A stretch of 64,000 bases of DNA, taken from positions 62,001 to 126,000 of the forward strand of contig JANFNE010000024.1 in assembly GCA_024867545.1 (NCBI GenBank). The letters run 5' to 3'. Both the position numbers and the translations under genes were made by a program. Under the pieces are notes generated by a model, which did not search any database, was not told the origin of the DNA, and saw only the letters and a list, made by a program, of their open reading frames with translations. Position 1 is the stretch's first letter. Each line of letters starts with the position of its first letter. The stretch comes from Phytopythium helicoides (taxonomy: Eukaryota > Oomycota > Peronosporomycetes > Pythiales > Pythiaceae). Below, piece by piece: positions 28,607-38,806 of this stretch.

Positions 28607-30556
28607 TCATAAATCTTTGAATTCATCGCGGAGGCCGTCGTAATTTTGTTCTATAAACGTTCGAACCACGCGAGAAAGCCGTGCAGGTCGGAAATGGGCT
28701 CGCTCCGAGTTCCAACAGCCATCACTGTTGCTGTGACAACGCAGATTGGAAATGGAACGCATGCAAAGCTGCTTACCATTGAGCATGGGCAACGCATCCC
28801 GCACGTGTTTTGGCACAGGTCTCCGTTCTTGCTGCTTCCGTCCAGACGGGAGTGTGCGACCTTCAACGACCCGTGATGCATATTGTTTTCTAGCCACCGA
28901 AAGTTTTTCATCGACTTGCAGCTCCGACAGCACGCTTGCTAACCGGAGTCGTGGCGCACTGTTAGCCTTGAAATCATCCAAAACAGTGTCGACTGCTGAC
29001 AGATCGCCTTTCGAGAGGTACGCTCGCACGTCGGCCAGGCGTGAATCTATCCAACGCACCACCTCACCGTGCTCCAACATGCGTATAGCACAGAAATCAT
29101 CCGTTAACTCCCTGACGCACTCAATCGACGATGCTACAATCTCTTCAACGAACGGTTTAAAGATTAGTTGAGCAATTCGAGCCAGGATTTCGAGGGCTTC
29201 AACGATATCACCCATTGTTGCAGAAGCTTTTGTAGTTGGGAATCGGTTCTTTAGAGAGAAATCAAGGAGATTAATATATTGGGAGGCTTCGTTACGAGCA
29301 CCACGCGTGATACGAGCGAAGTGCATCAATGACAATCCGCGCCCAAACTCCCAAGAGTATAAACCGCGAAGGACAGCAGGGTGTGGCATGAACGCAAGCG
29401 TATCCAGATCGACCTGAAATGTTTCAAGTAGCTGATGAGGGCTTAACTCAGAGTACTTACCGTTCACGATCGTGCTGTGGATTGATTTCTGCAGTGCTGA
29501 TGGCCGAAATTGGGTCTTGCCGTCTCCACTACTGCTTTCATCAGGTCTGTACGGTACGGTTTGAGCGGTAGAAGCACGCTTGTGACTAAGAAACGCCTCG
29601 AACTGATCCAGTAAACTCTCTCTAGCAGGAAATTCGGTAGACGGCGAGGATAGATAGACATCTTCCGACCGCTTTCTTCGCTTGCGAGAACTCACAGGCG
29701 CCGGAACCTCCACGGCAGCGGCTGACACCGGCTCTACAGCATCTCCTTCACTATCTGAGTCGCTTAGCTCTGTTGCTCCGACGAGTGGACCTTCCACCGC
29801 CGATGAAGCCAATTCCGGCTGCGGGGCATCTTCTCCTGGAATATCAAAGATCGTATCTCCTAAGCTGACTCCTTGAGGGGGTTCAAGATTGCTTTCCTTG
29901 TAGAAAGCAAAGTCTAGAATATGCCGAATCGGAAGGGAGACAACTTCAGCACTGGTCAGCTCATAAAGTGGGACTCGTAAAGACTCATCAAGTACAGCTG
30001 TGACGCCAGCGGTATGCCTGACAATCGACGAATTGCGCTCAGCTGGCGAGCCTGCAGCGAGACCATGGAAGGTGTCGAACACAAGCTGGTGAGCAGTACG
30101 CATTTCGGCCGGCATGACTTGTACAACCGGGCGTCGATAACAGGGACGTAATGCATAAGTCTCCACAGCTAACTCTTGAAGGTTAGCTTCATCATAGACC
30201 ACCCGCTCCGTTTGCTCTCCAAAGTCGACCACTAAAAACCCGGATGGCCCAGTCCACTCATATCCCGTAACAACACCATAGTCCCAGGCACGAGCTGCAT
30301 GAGCCCGTAGTCTCGGAACACAAATGCAGCTGCCGACGTAAGTTCCGATCCCGCTCAGTGCTTCTTCCTCGGAAACCACGCGATTCTTCACCCCTGCCCG
30401 TTCAAACGTCGCGGTACTCGTGGCGACCTCAGACCAACGCCCAGTTTGCAGTCGCTCAAGGCGCACACGAGCCCCACGACCTCCCACTATCTTGCCTTTA
30501 CCATACGCATGACCCGGAGCGCCGAAGGCCCCAGCAGTACAGAACACATAGTTCAT
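28607..30556 (-). CDS. Ngaro ORF1, gag-like protein
   Basis: The protein has 649 residues and is the first ORF of the element. I see no catalytic domain. The N-terminal 150 residues are basic/aromatic, the middle (about 235-330) is Ser/Pro/Glu-rich and disordered in appearance, and residues about 345-560 look helical. Near the C-terminus is a Cys/His cluster of the form C-x8-C-x6-C-x6-H (from LCMRSISNLRC to ERAHF), which suggests a zinc-binding nucleic-acid module, as expected for a Gag-like protein. Start ATG at 30556 lies about 50 bp inside the A1 repeat. Confidence 0.75.
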   Translation of the reverse strand: MNYVFCTAGAFGAPGHAYGKGKIVGGRGARVRLERLQTGRWSEVATSTATFERAGVKNRVVSEEEALSGIGTYVGSCICVPRLRAHAARAWDYGVVTGYEWTGPSGFLVVDFGEQTERVVYDEANLQELAVETYALRPCYRRPVVQVMPAEMRTAHQLVFDTFHGLAAGSPAERNSSIVRHTAGVTAVLDESLRVPLYELTSAEVVSLPIRHILDFAFYKESNLEPPQGVSLGDTIFDIPGEDAPQPELASSAVEGPLVGATELSDSDSEGDAVEPVSAAAVEVPAPVSSRKRRKRSEDVYLSSPSTEFPARESLLDQFEAFLSHKRASTAQTVPYRPDESSSGDGKTQFRPSALQKSIHSTIVNGKYSELSPHQLLETFQVDLDTLAFMPHPAVLRGLYSWEFGRGLSLMHFARITRGARNEASQYINLLDFSLKNRFPTTKASATMGDIVEALEILARIAQLIFKPFVEEIVASSIECVRELTDDFCAIRMLEHGEVVRWIDSRLADVRAYLSKGDLSAVDTVLDDFKANSAPRLRLASVLSELQVDEKLSVARKQYASRVVEGRTLPSGRKQQERRPVPKHVRDALPMLNGKQLCMRSISNLRCHSNSDGCWNSERAHFRPARLSRVVRTFIEQNYDGLRDEFKDL

Positions 30557-30605
30557 CTTGAGAGGTCCGAGAAGGGAGGCTGTTGTGAAGGGTCGCTTCG
30601 AGGTT

Positions 30606-30718
30606 GTTTGCTCTTGCGAGCAAAATCTAATATGACTGTTCCTACTTCTACTCCGTTGGTTGGAAACGGCAATTTCCTTCGTGGCCCTTCGAAACCACTG
30701 CCAGGAAATAATCCATTT
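30606..30718 (-). repeat. Split direct repeat A1 (outer 5' end of element)
   Basis: 113 bp copy of 24832-24944, including the hairpin at 30607-30624. On the minus strand it precedes the gag-like ORF by about 50 bp and probably carries promoter function. Confidence 0.92.
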
Positions 30719-31471
30719 GTGTACGCAGTAGATTCCCCTTCCACGAATTCATCCCCTGAAGTGAGGCTGAGCCGTGGACAGGATCTCGAGGATGTATCGT
30801 GAATTGCACGAGGCAATGGAGTGCTGCTAAGCAGAGCAGCCATGAAGGATTGTGATGCCAATGCAGTGGTGTAAGTAAACCGTGAAACGCTGTCCGTACG
30901 TCGTGCTCTCCGATCCTATCCGATCATGCGACGTGCACGCGCCGCGTAGAGCAGAGCCTGTCGCGCTATAATCATACGTGAAATGCGATGATCGGCGTCT
31001 CTTCCTGTGCCGTGCGACTCGCTGTGTGCGACTCATTGTGACGGTACCACGATTTCATGTTTCTCAGTACTTGGTGTTTCAAAACCGACATCTATACTGA
31101 TTTATATCACGAAGGACGTTGGACATGACTCTGTGGCGAATCACCAGTGACCCGCGCCAGATTGTGCGACTGCCATTTAGTTCAGCCTCGACTCGCCTGG
31201 CTAGTGCAAGCAGGATGGGAAGCTCCTGCGCACGAAAAATCCAACGCACACTGTGTCCTTTCACCTTCCCCAAGATACATTCGTACTCAGCGCACTCACG
31301 AAACACCGGACATCGCACATCTACCGAGAGAAAGGATAGCCTCACTGCAGAGCGGGTGAGCGACTGTCTCCGATCCGGTCGAATCCGGTCTCCTCATTCC
31401 ACAACTTCCCTCGCCATCGACACTAGTCGCCAACAGCACAGCTTCGGCACAGCCAGATCACACATCCAACC
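30719..31471. repeat. Spacer before esterase copy 7, resumed after the element
   Basis: It continues the type II spacer from GTGTACGCAG and then passes into the promoter half shared with copies 3 and 6. A few unique substitutions occur near 30802-30872 compared with the other spacers. Confidence 0.85.
31392..31408 (+). promoter_or_regulatory. Core promoter of esterase copy 7
   Basis: CCTCATTCCACAACTTC, same variant as copies 3 and 6, about 65-80 bp before the ATG. Confidence 0.6.
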
Positions 31472-33217
31472 ATGCGCGTATACTCCACGCTTCTCGCGGC
31501 TGCTGCCCTCGCTGCGCCGATCTTTGCGGCCACTAGCAGCACCGGAAGCACCACAGTCACCACATCCTCCTCATCGTCCTCCTCCTCCTCCATGCCAGAG
31601 ATCGAGCTAGACTACACCACCGTCCGAGCTGTCGCCGGTAACGACACCATCGGATACTACAAGTACCAGAACATCCGATTCGCGTCCGTCCCTACCGGAG
31701 ACCTGCGCTTCGCCGCACCCGAGTGGCCCCCGCAAGAGACAGAGGTCAACGATGGCACCAACCTCGCCGACTCGAGTGTCTCCTGCTCGTCGTCCGAGGA
31801 CTGCCTGTACCTGGACGTGTGGGCCCCCGCCGACGCCGCCGGACGCAACCTTCCCGTCATGGTCTGGACCTACGGAGGCGGCTTCACGGGTGGCTCCAAG
31901 AACGAGAACACACCCGAGGGTCTCTTCGATCTCTCCAAGGACTTCGTCTTCGTCGCATACAACTACCGCCTCGGCATCACCAGTCTCGCAGGAGGACCCA
32001 CGTACCAGCACGAGGGAGGTGTGAGCAACCTGTGCGTCTGGGATATGCAGCACGCCTTCGAGTGGACCAAGAAGTACATCTCGAACTTCGGCGGCAACCC
32101 GGACGACATCACCGCCGTGGGCTTCTCCGCCGGTGGCTCCCAGGTGCTCTTCCAGATGACGCGCTACGGAGGCAACGCGCCGCAGCTCTTCCAGAAGGCA
32201 TACGTCATGTCTCCCGGATACGTGCCTGGCGCCGGCCACCACCACGTCGAGCAGTTCTGGCAGAACGTGTCCAGCGCCGTTGGCTGCGATGGCGGACACA
32301 TCGACTGCATGCGCGACGTCGACTTCGACACACTCACGGACGCCGCCAACGAAGTCGTGAGCGACTACACGTACCAGTTCCAGCCACGTCCCGACGGACT
32401 CATCGTCACCGACACATACGAGGCCAACTTCTACCAGGGACACTTCAACTTCAGCGGACCCGTCGTCATCTCGCACGAGCAGCACGAGGCCAACAGCCAG
32501 GCTTACAGCGGCGTCGACACGCAGGACGATGTCGCCACGTACCTGCGCATCTTCTTCCCAGCCATCACGGACGACGTCGTCGACGAGCTACTCGAGCTGT
32601 ACCCGGAGGACGACTACGAGAGTGCCGGTCTGCGCTTCGCAGACATGAAGCAGTCACTCGACCTCACGGCCAAGAACCTCGCGCTCACGCACGCCATGGG
32701 CAACACGACGTGGAACGCCGAGGTGGCTCTCGGATCGGCCACGCACGGCACGGACCAGAGTTACTACTGGTACAGTACCTACTCGCTCTCGTCCTCGTCG
32801 TCCTCGTCATCCTCAACGTCGGCGTCGACCACGACCACCACGACTTCTGCGTCTTCAGGGACGTCTGCCGGTGCGGTGGTTGGCGGTAGTACGTCTGGAT
32901 CGATGGGAGGTGCAGGTAGTCTCTCTGGTAGCGCGGCGAGTGGCACCAGTGCTGGCACCACTGGCGGCGGTGGCATGGGAGGTTCGTCCTCTGTCAACGC
33001 CACTATCGCCGTCATGATGCAGAAGTACCTCATGTCCTTCGTGCTCACCGGCAACCCGAACACCATGTGGGCCGACGACAAGCTCTACTGGCCGCAGTAC
33101 AACGAGTCCACGACTGGCAACGGCATCGAGCTCGTGTTCAACGACACGTTCACGACGAGTGACGATGACCTGGCGAACGCCAAGAGTCTCTACTGGAACA
33201 AGGCGCTCTGGTACTAA
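31472..33217 (+). CDS. Secreted type-B carboxylesterase, copy 7 (last of array)
   Basis: This 581-residue protein is identical to copy 6, and the nucleotide sequence looks the same throughout. Catalytic features are as in the family (GFSAG, HEQHEA, HGTDQS). Similarity to the array stops exactly at its stop codon: the sequence after TGGTACTAA is not the usual GGATCTTAGCACTAAA 3' flank, so the array boundary lies here. Copies 6 and 7 are therefore a very recent duplication or were just homogenised. Confidence 0.93.
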   Translation: MRVYSTLLAAAALAAPIFAATSSTGSTTVTTSSSSSSSSSMPEIELDYTTVRAVAGNDTIGYYKYQNIRFASVPTGDLRFAAPEWPPQETEVNDGTNLADSSVSCSSSEDCLYLDVWAPADAAGRNLPVMVWTYGGGFTGGSKNENTPEGLFDLSKDFVFVAYNYRLGITSLAGGPTYQHEGGVSNLCVWDMQHAFEWTKKYISNFGGNPDDITAVGFSAGGSQVLFQMTRYGGNAPQLFQKAYVMSPGYVPGAGHHHVEQFWQNVSSAVGCDGGHIDCMRDVDFDTLTDAANEVVSDYTYQFQPRPDGLIVTDTYEANFYQGHFNFSGPVVISHEQHEANSQAYSGVDTQDDVATYLRIFFPAITDDVVDELLELYPEDDYESAGLRFADMKQSLDLTAKNLALTHAMGNTTWNAEVALGSATHGTDQSYYWYSTYSLSSSSSSSSSTSASTTTTTTSASSGTSAGAVVGGSTSGSMGGAGSLSGSAASGTSAGTTGGGGMGGSSSVNATIAVMMQKYLMSFVLTGNPNTMWADDKLYWPQYNESTTGNGIELVFNDTFTTSDDDLANAKSLYWNKALWY

Positions 33218-33501
33218 GTAGGTTTGTTGAGAATGTACTAGTGTGCATGATTAGATTAGCGACGAAAAGAAAGTAATGAGTAATTGGGTTGTCATTGCTG
33301 CTTGCTACCGCGCAACTTGCTACTGCGTATGCGCGGTCTTCTCTCATATCGCTACTGTACCTGCGCATTTGGCCAGGTTGAAACGCTACCGCTTGGTGCG
33401 CACGTCTCGCCAGCAAGTGCATGGCACACGTGCACTATAAACACTCTCGTCTCCTCCTTGACTAACTAAACTGGCTCGGTGATGTCATACGAAGAAACTG
33501 G
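33218..33501. other. Short convergent intergenic region
   Basis: It separates the end of esterase copy 7 (plus) from the end of a PX-domain gene (minus). Nothing coding is supported. Confidence 0.6.
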
Positions 33502-34680
33502 TCACTGGGCAATGAAGTCTTGGAATACTTCACTGCTGCGCGCTGTAGGATGCTGCGTAATGTACCGAAGTAGCTCTGAAAAGCGGAGCTCTCGTTGCGC
33601 AATGGTTCGCTTGCTTAGGCGCCCACGAACGAGCTGCGAAACTCCAGCGCTAGGAAACCGAGGCAAGTCTACCGGGTCGGAACCCTCGAGTTTTCTGTGA
33701 AGCTGCTTGAACTCGGAGTATCTCTTCTGAGCGGGTTTCGGCCACTTGCTCTGCAATCCATTCGTCAGTTGGATCTGGTACAGCACGACCCCGTCATCCG
33801 ATATCGCGTGCCCGACAATTGCGTACTTCCACTCCGGTACTTCCCCTTCTTCAGGCGTGGCATCCATTTCCGGCCCTCCAAACGAGCTAACAGTCAGCTC
33901 GTACGGGTCAGCACTACTGGGATTGGTGATTGTCGAGTCTGTCTTCTTCCGTGGGGCTGATACTCGAAGCGCTCGCTGGTTGGCGCTTCCAGTAGAACTC
34001 GGGGCGTTGATGGTCTTACTCGTGTCTGGTTCTCCTGCGATGGCGTTCTGGATAAACTCGTCGACCAGTGCCGACACAAAGGACTTGGTCGTCGAGTTCA
34101 ACTCGCGTGATGGCTTGGCGTCGACGGCAACAGACTCCTCCATTGACGCAACCTGCACATCACCGGTCTCTGTAACGAGGTACTCCTTGACGTCGTCCGA
34201 GTCGTTCGTGACGACCGACAGGCGTGCGTGGTGGTCGCTCTTTGCGGCGACCACCGCGGTCCCCGCCACGATCTCGTCCACGACAGCCGCGACGATCCCC
34301 TGCGTCTCTCCGTCCACCTCCACGACCGCGTCGTCCTCCGAGATGGCCGGCATGGGGTCCACCACTGCGCTGCCCTCTTCCTGGTCGGTGGAGTCCCCTC
34401 CACCGCCGCTGCGGACGCTGACGCCGCCGCTGCTGGCGCTCGACTCGGACACCTGGATGAACGAGAACGTGAAGGCGGCCACCATGCCCTGCACGGCCTC
34501 GCTGTCCGAGCTCTTGACCAGGTCCGACGTCGTCGACAGCACGAACGACGGAACTTCCTCGGGCGCGTTGCGCGCCGCCGCCAGTGACTCGCGGGCCGCA
34601 AACGACGGCGTTGACGGCCGCATGGGCCCGAGGGGCGAGCCGGCCGCCGCCCCCGAGGCCGTCGACTGCCTGCAGCCCAT
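33502..34680 (-). CDS. PX-domain protein with MGC lipidation-type N-terminus (1)
   Basis: The protein has 392 residues. It starts MGCRQS, which fits N-myristoylation at Gly2 and palmitoylation at Cys3. A long acidic/Ser-rich region (about 20-260) lacks recognisable folds apart from two similar helical stretches (AVQGMVAAFTFSFI and KSFVSALVDEFI). The C-terminus (about 278-392) is a Phox-homology domain: WKYAIVGHAI, KRYSEFKQLHRKL with the phosphoinositide-contacting Arg, LPRFPSAG, and the RELRFSELLRYI helix. PX domains bind phosphoinositides on endosomal membranes, so this is probably a peripheral membrane protein with two membrane contacts. It is a paralogue of the next gene, in the same orientation. 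Confidence 0.88.
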   Translation of the reverse strand: MGCRQSTASGAAAGSPLGPMRPSTPSFAARESLAAARNAPEEVPSFVLSTTSDLVKSSDSEAVQGMVAAFTFSFIQVSESSASSGGVSVRSGGGGDSTDQEEGSAVVDPMPAISEDDAVVEVDGETQGIVAAVVDEIVAGTAVVAAKSDHHARLSVVTNDSDDVKEYLVTETGDVQVASMEESVAVDAKPSRELNSTTKSFVSALVDEFIQNAIAGEPDTSKTINAPSSTGSANQRALRVSAPRKKTDSTITNPSSADPYELTVSSFGGPEMDATPEEGEVPEWKYAIVGHAISDDGVVLYQIQLTNGLQSKWPKPAQKRYSEFKQLHRKLEGSDPVDLPRFPSAGVSQLVRGRLSKRTIAQRELRFSELLRYITQHPTARSSEVFQDFIAQ

Positions 34681-35230
34681 CGAGCGCCTGTCTCCTAGCT
34701 TCCTCGCGCGAAAATCGGCGAATGAACAGGTTCAAAGTGGCGATGCAACGTGGGACAGGGCGAGGGTATGCGCGTATAGTCCGCCTCTGCCGCGAGTACT
34801 GAGACGAAAAAAGGAGCAGGTTTCGCGGCGGTCGCCATGACAGCTGACCGGGGACGGAAAATTGAGCGATGTGGTGGCGGAGGTGGTGAAGGCAGCATGC
34901 CGAGCACAGGCGCGTGGCGAATGAGCGCGAGTAACAGCGGCGGTGGTGGCGGCGGCGGCGCGCGAAATATGACGGGGTTACGCCTCTCTGGTCGGCGCGT
35001 GGAACTATACGTAAATCTGATTCAAAAGCGTTGATTTATCCGGACAGTTGCGGATTTTGAAGCCATGTTGAAGTCAGGGTAGGACCAGTTGCAGTGCGGA
35101 GACGCTGACACATGAACGACATGGAAGGCCAAGCCACAGTGGACGGACACACACATGGCGTAAATTAGAGGGATACAATTGGGTTGCAACATGCAGATCT
35201 AGGTGGCTGCACTGGGTGGCTGGGGGCCGC
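34681..35230. other. Intergenic region between the two PX genes
   Basis: It contains the upstream region of the first PX gene, with a GGTGGCGG-rich patch around 34870-34965. No gene is supported. Confidence 0.6.
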
Positions 35231-36280
35231 CTAGGCGAGGAAGGCGACGACGGTCGCGCTCTGGAACGCGATCGGGTGGCGAGAGATGGCGTTCAGGATC
35301 TTCTCGAACTGCTCGTCGCGCTCCTGCGTGAGCTTCTTGTTGCTGCGGCCGCGGAGCAGCGTGCCGGCGTGGCCCTTGGGCAGCGCTGGGAGCGCAGGGT
35401 ACGTCGAGAACTTGTCGGTCTGGCTGGCCGGCACGTTCTTCTCGCTCGCCATGAGCTTGGCGACCTCGACGTGCAGCGTCTTGAACTCGGAGTAGCGCTT
35501 CGAAATGGACACCGTCTTGGCCGGATCAGCAGGGTTCGTGCCCTCGTAGTTGTAGAAGGCGATGCCCTTCTCGTTGAACGTGACGCCCTGCGACTTGAAC
35601 GTCAGCGCGTCGCCCACCTGGTTTGCCGTCTCGTCAACATCGGGGGTCTCGGTCTCGGGTGCAACCGACGTGGGAGCGGGGGCTTCCTCCTCGACTTGGT
35701 TCGACTCTTCCGCGTTGTTGTCAGCCGCTTCAACCTCCGTAACCTCAAGCGCCGAACTGATTGGGGACCCAGACAACGGCGCGGCGCTCACCGGAGCCGC
35801 CGAGACAGGCGCTCCGGACAACAGGGCAGCTGAAACAGGAGCACCCGACACCGATGCTACAGAGTGAGGGGCTCCCGACACTGGGGCTGCAGAACGAGGG
35901 GCAGACGACACCGGAGCCGCTGAAACTGGTGCAACCGACGCCGGAGCAGCAGAAACCGGAGCAGCAGAAGCCGGAGCAGCAGAAATTGGAGCTGCACCAG
36001 CAGAAGTGACGCTGACTGGAGCAGTGCTGGCAGGAGCGGCGCTGACTGGAGCGGCACTGGCAGCAGTGCTGGCAGGGGCTGCAGAAACCGGAGCAGCGCT
36101 GACCGGTGCGGAGCTGACGGGTGCCGCCGACTCCTCTTGCTTCGCCTCTTCGACCTCATTGACAGCCGCAGGCACTGGCTGAGTGTCAGCGTTGCTGATG
36201 GGAGCAGCGACGTCCACGGAGACAGGCTCGACGGTGGGCTCGACGACAGTGTCGTTGATCTTGGATTGCTTGCAGCCCAT
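35231..36280 (-). CDS. PX-domain protein with MGC lipidation-type N-terminus (2)
   Basis: The start is placed at 36280 (MGCKQSKINDT) rather than at the first in-frame ATG 41 codons upstream, because the MGCxQS N-terminus is shared with the neighbouring paralogue; this gives 349 residues. A central region (about 35780-36120) is an imperfect A-P-V-S-(A/G) repeat. The C-terminal PX domain has FNEKGIAFYNYEG, KRYSEFKTLHVEVAKL, a proline-containing LPALPKGHAG loop and the QFEKILNAISRHPI helix. It likely binds phosphoinositides at a membrane. The two genes are tandem paralogues that have kept both ends but not the middle. Confidence 0.87.
   Translation of the reverse strand: MGCKQSKINDTVVEPTVEPVSVDVAAPISNADTQPVPAAVNEVEEAKQEESAAPVSSAPVSAAPVSAAPASTAASAAPVSAAPASTAPVSVTSAGAAPISAAPASAAPVSAAPASVAPVSAAPVSSAPRSAAPVSGAPHSVASVSGAPVSAALLSGAPVSAAPVSAAPLSGSPISSALEVTEVEAADNNAEESNQVEEEAPAPTSVAPETETPDVDETANQVGDALTFKSQGVTFNEKGIAFYNYEGTNPADPAKTVSISKRYSEFKTLHVEVAKLMASEKNVPASQTDKFSTYPALPALPKGHAGTLLRGRSNKKLTQERDEQFEKILNAISRHPIAFQSATVVAFLA
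35780..36120 (-). repeat. Imperfect 15-bp coding repeats (A-P-V-S-A)
   Basis: Repeats of a GGAGC(A/T/C)GCxGAxAC(C/T)-like unit encode Ala-Pro-Val/Ala-Ser pentapeptides within the second PX protein. Copies have diverged, so it is older than the repeats at the left edge of the window. Confidence 0.75.
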
Positions 36281-37764
36281 GTTTGATGACAGCGGAGTGG
36301 GGTGGGGTGGGTGGAGGTCTGGAGTACCGCGAAGATTGAGGAGTGAGGGAGAGCGAGCAGCGTCGGCGCGCAGCAGCAGCGATGGCTGCGTGCTCGCCGC
36401 CACGGGCTGCTACAGAGTGTCGCAACCTACACTTTTTGTTCAAGGCGTAGCAGATGGACGGACCTAGCGCCAAATGGTAAGCAAAGCCCCGCAGTAACAC
36501 GATCCTCTACCGCTTCCCTCTCGGACTGTTTTCTCTCAGCCGGCAGCCCATCGCCTCGAACCTCATGATGAATGTGGTCGGTGGGAATCATGAGTGGCTG
36601 ATCTTCCATTCAGCACCTCGGATCGCCGGCGACTTATGCACCACCGAGGCGAAGGCTGGAAAAGTCCGGCAAGGTTATTGGCGCACCACACGCGCCGAGT
36701 GCGAGCACAGAGGGGGCCGGAGGTGTGCTCCACATGTTGAGCAGAAGCACGTGGTGCGGGGAATGGCCCCACATATCGCAGGAATCGGTCGGCATGCAGT
36801 AACGCGGCGAGGCAGAGAGTCCAAGGTGCAACAGGGCGGCACGGAACCATAAATCATGGAGACGGGCGGTCGCCCACTTGGCTTTGTTGGCCCATCCTGT
36901 CGCACAGCAAGCGGCTTTGACGCTTTAACGTAGCAGAACTTTGCAGGCACGAAGGACATAGCTTGTTGGTGTCGACTCTAGGATAGTGGTCGTGTCGTGG
37001 ACCATGACACTCATGGGGTCAAGTGGGGAAGGAGCGCACTGGGCCGAGCGCCAGCCATTATTTATCCCTTTGCTGACTCTAACGAGTGAACACATTTAAA
37101 GGCTGCGCTGCGCTGTGCAGATTGACGAGGTGGATGCATGGAGGAGTGCTGCGAGCTCCGACCAACCAAACACCGAAGTCCAGTAGAAGCCAAGCTGTCG
37201 GAGCCTCCACATCACCCTGCTCCCATACACACCTAATGTCGTACTTTGTGTGTTGCGGGGTTGACTGGATATCTTTCTGGCTTGGACCAGCAGCAGTAGT
37301 AGCAGCGGCAGCAGCCCAGAAACCGTAGGTGTTGTTTGCGAGTAGAGCTTTGTCGCCATACCGTAGACGTAGGAGCCAACAGCGTCAACTGGGGGCTTTC
37401 CACTCACAGCCAACTTCTTCTACCTCGGCAAGGCTCCTGGCAGTGAAGCTCCACATACAGTCTCCTCTTCTCTGGGCTCGCTCGTTCATCCTCTTCTCGG
37501 ACTCGCGACGCCCACCACAAATCGTCTTCAACATGCTCGCGCTGGTAGCCAAGTGTCGTTCGAATGTCGCTCGTTTTTACTGTCAATCAATTCACAAAAC
37601 TAGCCTCTCCAGTCATCAAATCGCACAGTTCTGAATAGTATATCGTTTTTCGCGGGGTACCGTCGCTGGCAGGTCCCTTGACCATTGGTTGCGAGGCCAC
37701 CCGCTTGGCCGCCTTGGAAGCCAAGGCGCTCACTCTGTAGGAACCGCCCCGCCCGAGAATCACC
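36281..37764. other. Divergent intergenic region upstream of eL31
   Basis: About 1.48 kb between the PX gene (minus) and eL31 (plus). Short ORFs exist, but none shows family features or consistent ATG starts. It must hold both promoters. Confidence 0.6.
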
Positions 37765-38274
37765 ATGGTCAAGGAGACGAAGACGCGCAACACCAAGCGC
37801 TCGCCGGACGTTGTCGCCCGCGACTACACCATCAACCTCCACAAGCGCCTGCACGGATGGTATCCTTTTTTTTCCGCGACGTTTTCTGCGTGATGCGTGT
37901 CCTGCGTGTATGCATGTGCCCGCGAACACGTCCCGTTCCGTAGCTCCCCCCTTGGAGACTTCCTTGACTTTGGATCCGCTCACTGTTGCGACTGACGACT
38001 GTGCAGCACCTTCAAGAAGAAGGCCGCCCGCGCCATGCGTGAGATCCGCAAGTTCGCGCAGAAGACCATGAAGACCCAGGACGTGCGCCTCGACTCGAAG
38101 CTCAACAAGTTCATCTGGTCCCAGGGTGTGCGCAACGTGCCCTTCCGCGTGCGCGTGCGCCTCTCGCGCAAGCGCAACGACGACGAGGACGCCAAGGAGA
38201 AGCTCTACACCCTCGTGCAGCACGTGCAGGTCGCCACCTTCAAGGGCCTGCAGAACGAGACGGTCGACGAGTAA
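37765..38274 (+). CDS. RPL31: 60S ribosomal protein eL31
   Basis: Two exons, 37765-37859 and 38007-38274, flank a 147-bp GT-AG intron and give 120 residues. The protein starts [20 protein letters not shown], continues [11 protein letters not shown] across the splice (a Cys codon is split TG|C) and then [38 protein letters not shown] and [17 protein letters not shown], which is the eL31 family along its whole length. It is a component of the large ribosomal subunit near the exit tunnel. The intron early in the coding region is usual for ribosomal protein genes. It is convergent with the DnaJ gene. Confidence 0.97.
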
Positions 38275-38806
38275 GCGGAGTTCCGAGTCGGATTGATAGG
38301 CACTCGCTCCCCGAGTGGCCACTCAACGGCCGTGAAAATGCAAAGGCTTGGCCATTAAGGTTCCCACCCGCGCGTGCTCCCCCAATTTGTGCTTTGTCCG
38401 GTGTCAGCTTTTCTTGACAGGTCCACAGAAAACAAAGTCCGGCACAATGAAAGCCTATGGTGGCGACGGCAGGTCTGGTGAACTAAAAGCATTGAGTGTG
38501 GGTGTGCTCCGGTGGCATGAATGTGTTGTCGATTTCGCCTTCATGATGCGGACAATGGCCAAGCGCCGGCTTGCAGTGTTGTGGAGCTAAAAAAAAAAAG
38601 CTCGGAAAGGTGATCACCACCAAACGAGCAAGGACGATGACAAAGATGCTATGAAACCAACCTCATGTTAATTTGCGAGTCGACCAAAAAGCAAAGACAA
38701 CCGAAAAGAAGAAAGAAAGCGAGCGGCCCCCGCGCGCGCCGAGAGCCGTCGCGGCGCCGGCGTCTGCCTGCCCCCTCGCTCTATCACCGCTCCCTCCTCC
38801 GCCTGC
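38275..38806. other. Convergent intergenic region eL31 / DnaJ
   Basis: 532 bp between two 3' ends. It includes an A run at 38589-38599. No gene is supported. Confidence 0.6.

Larger units (their letters stand above)
24763..30718 (-). mobile_element. Ngaro-type tyrosine-recombinase retrotransposon, apparently complete
   Basis: The element is about 5.95 kb and is read on the minus strand. It has three open reading frames: a gag-like ORF, a reverse transcriptase/RNase H ORF and a tyrosine recombinase ORF. Its ends form the split direct repeat pattern A1-ORFs-B1-A2-B2 typical of Ngaro/PAT-type DIRS-order elements: A1 30606-30718, B1 24940-25008, A2 24832-24944, B2 24763-24831. Both repeat pairs are identical by eye. 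No methyltransferase domain is seen, which favours Ngaro over DIRS. There is no target-site duplication; a CATTT core is shared by target, both ends and the internal junction. Identical repeats and open ORFs point to a recent, possibly still competent copy. Confidence 0.92.
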
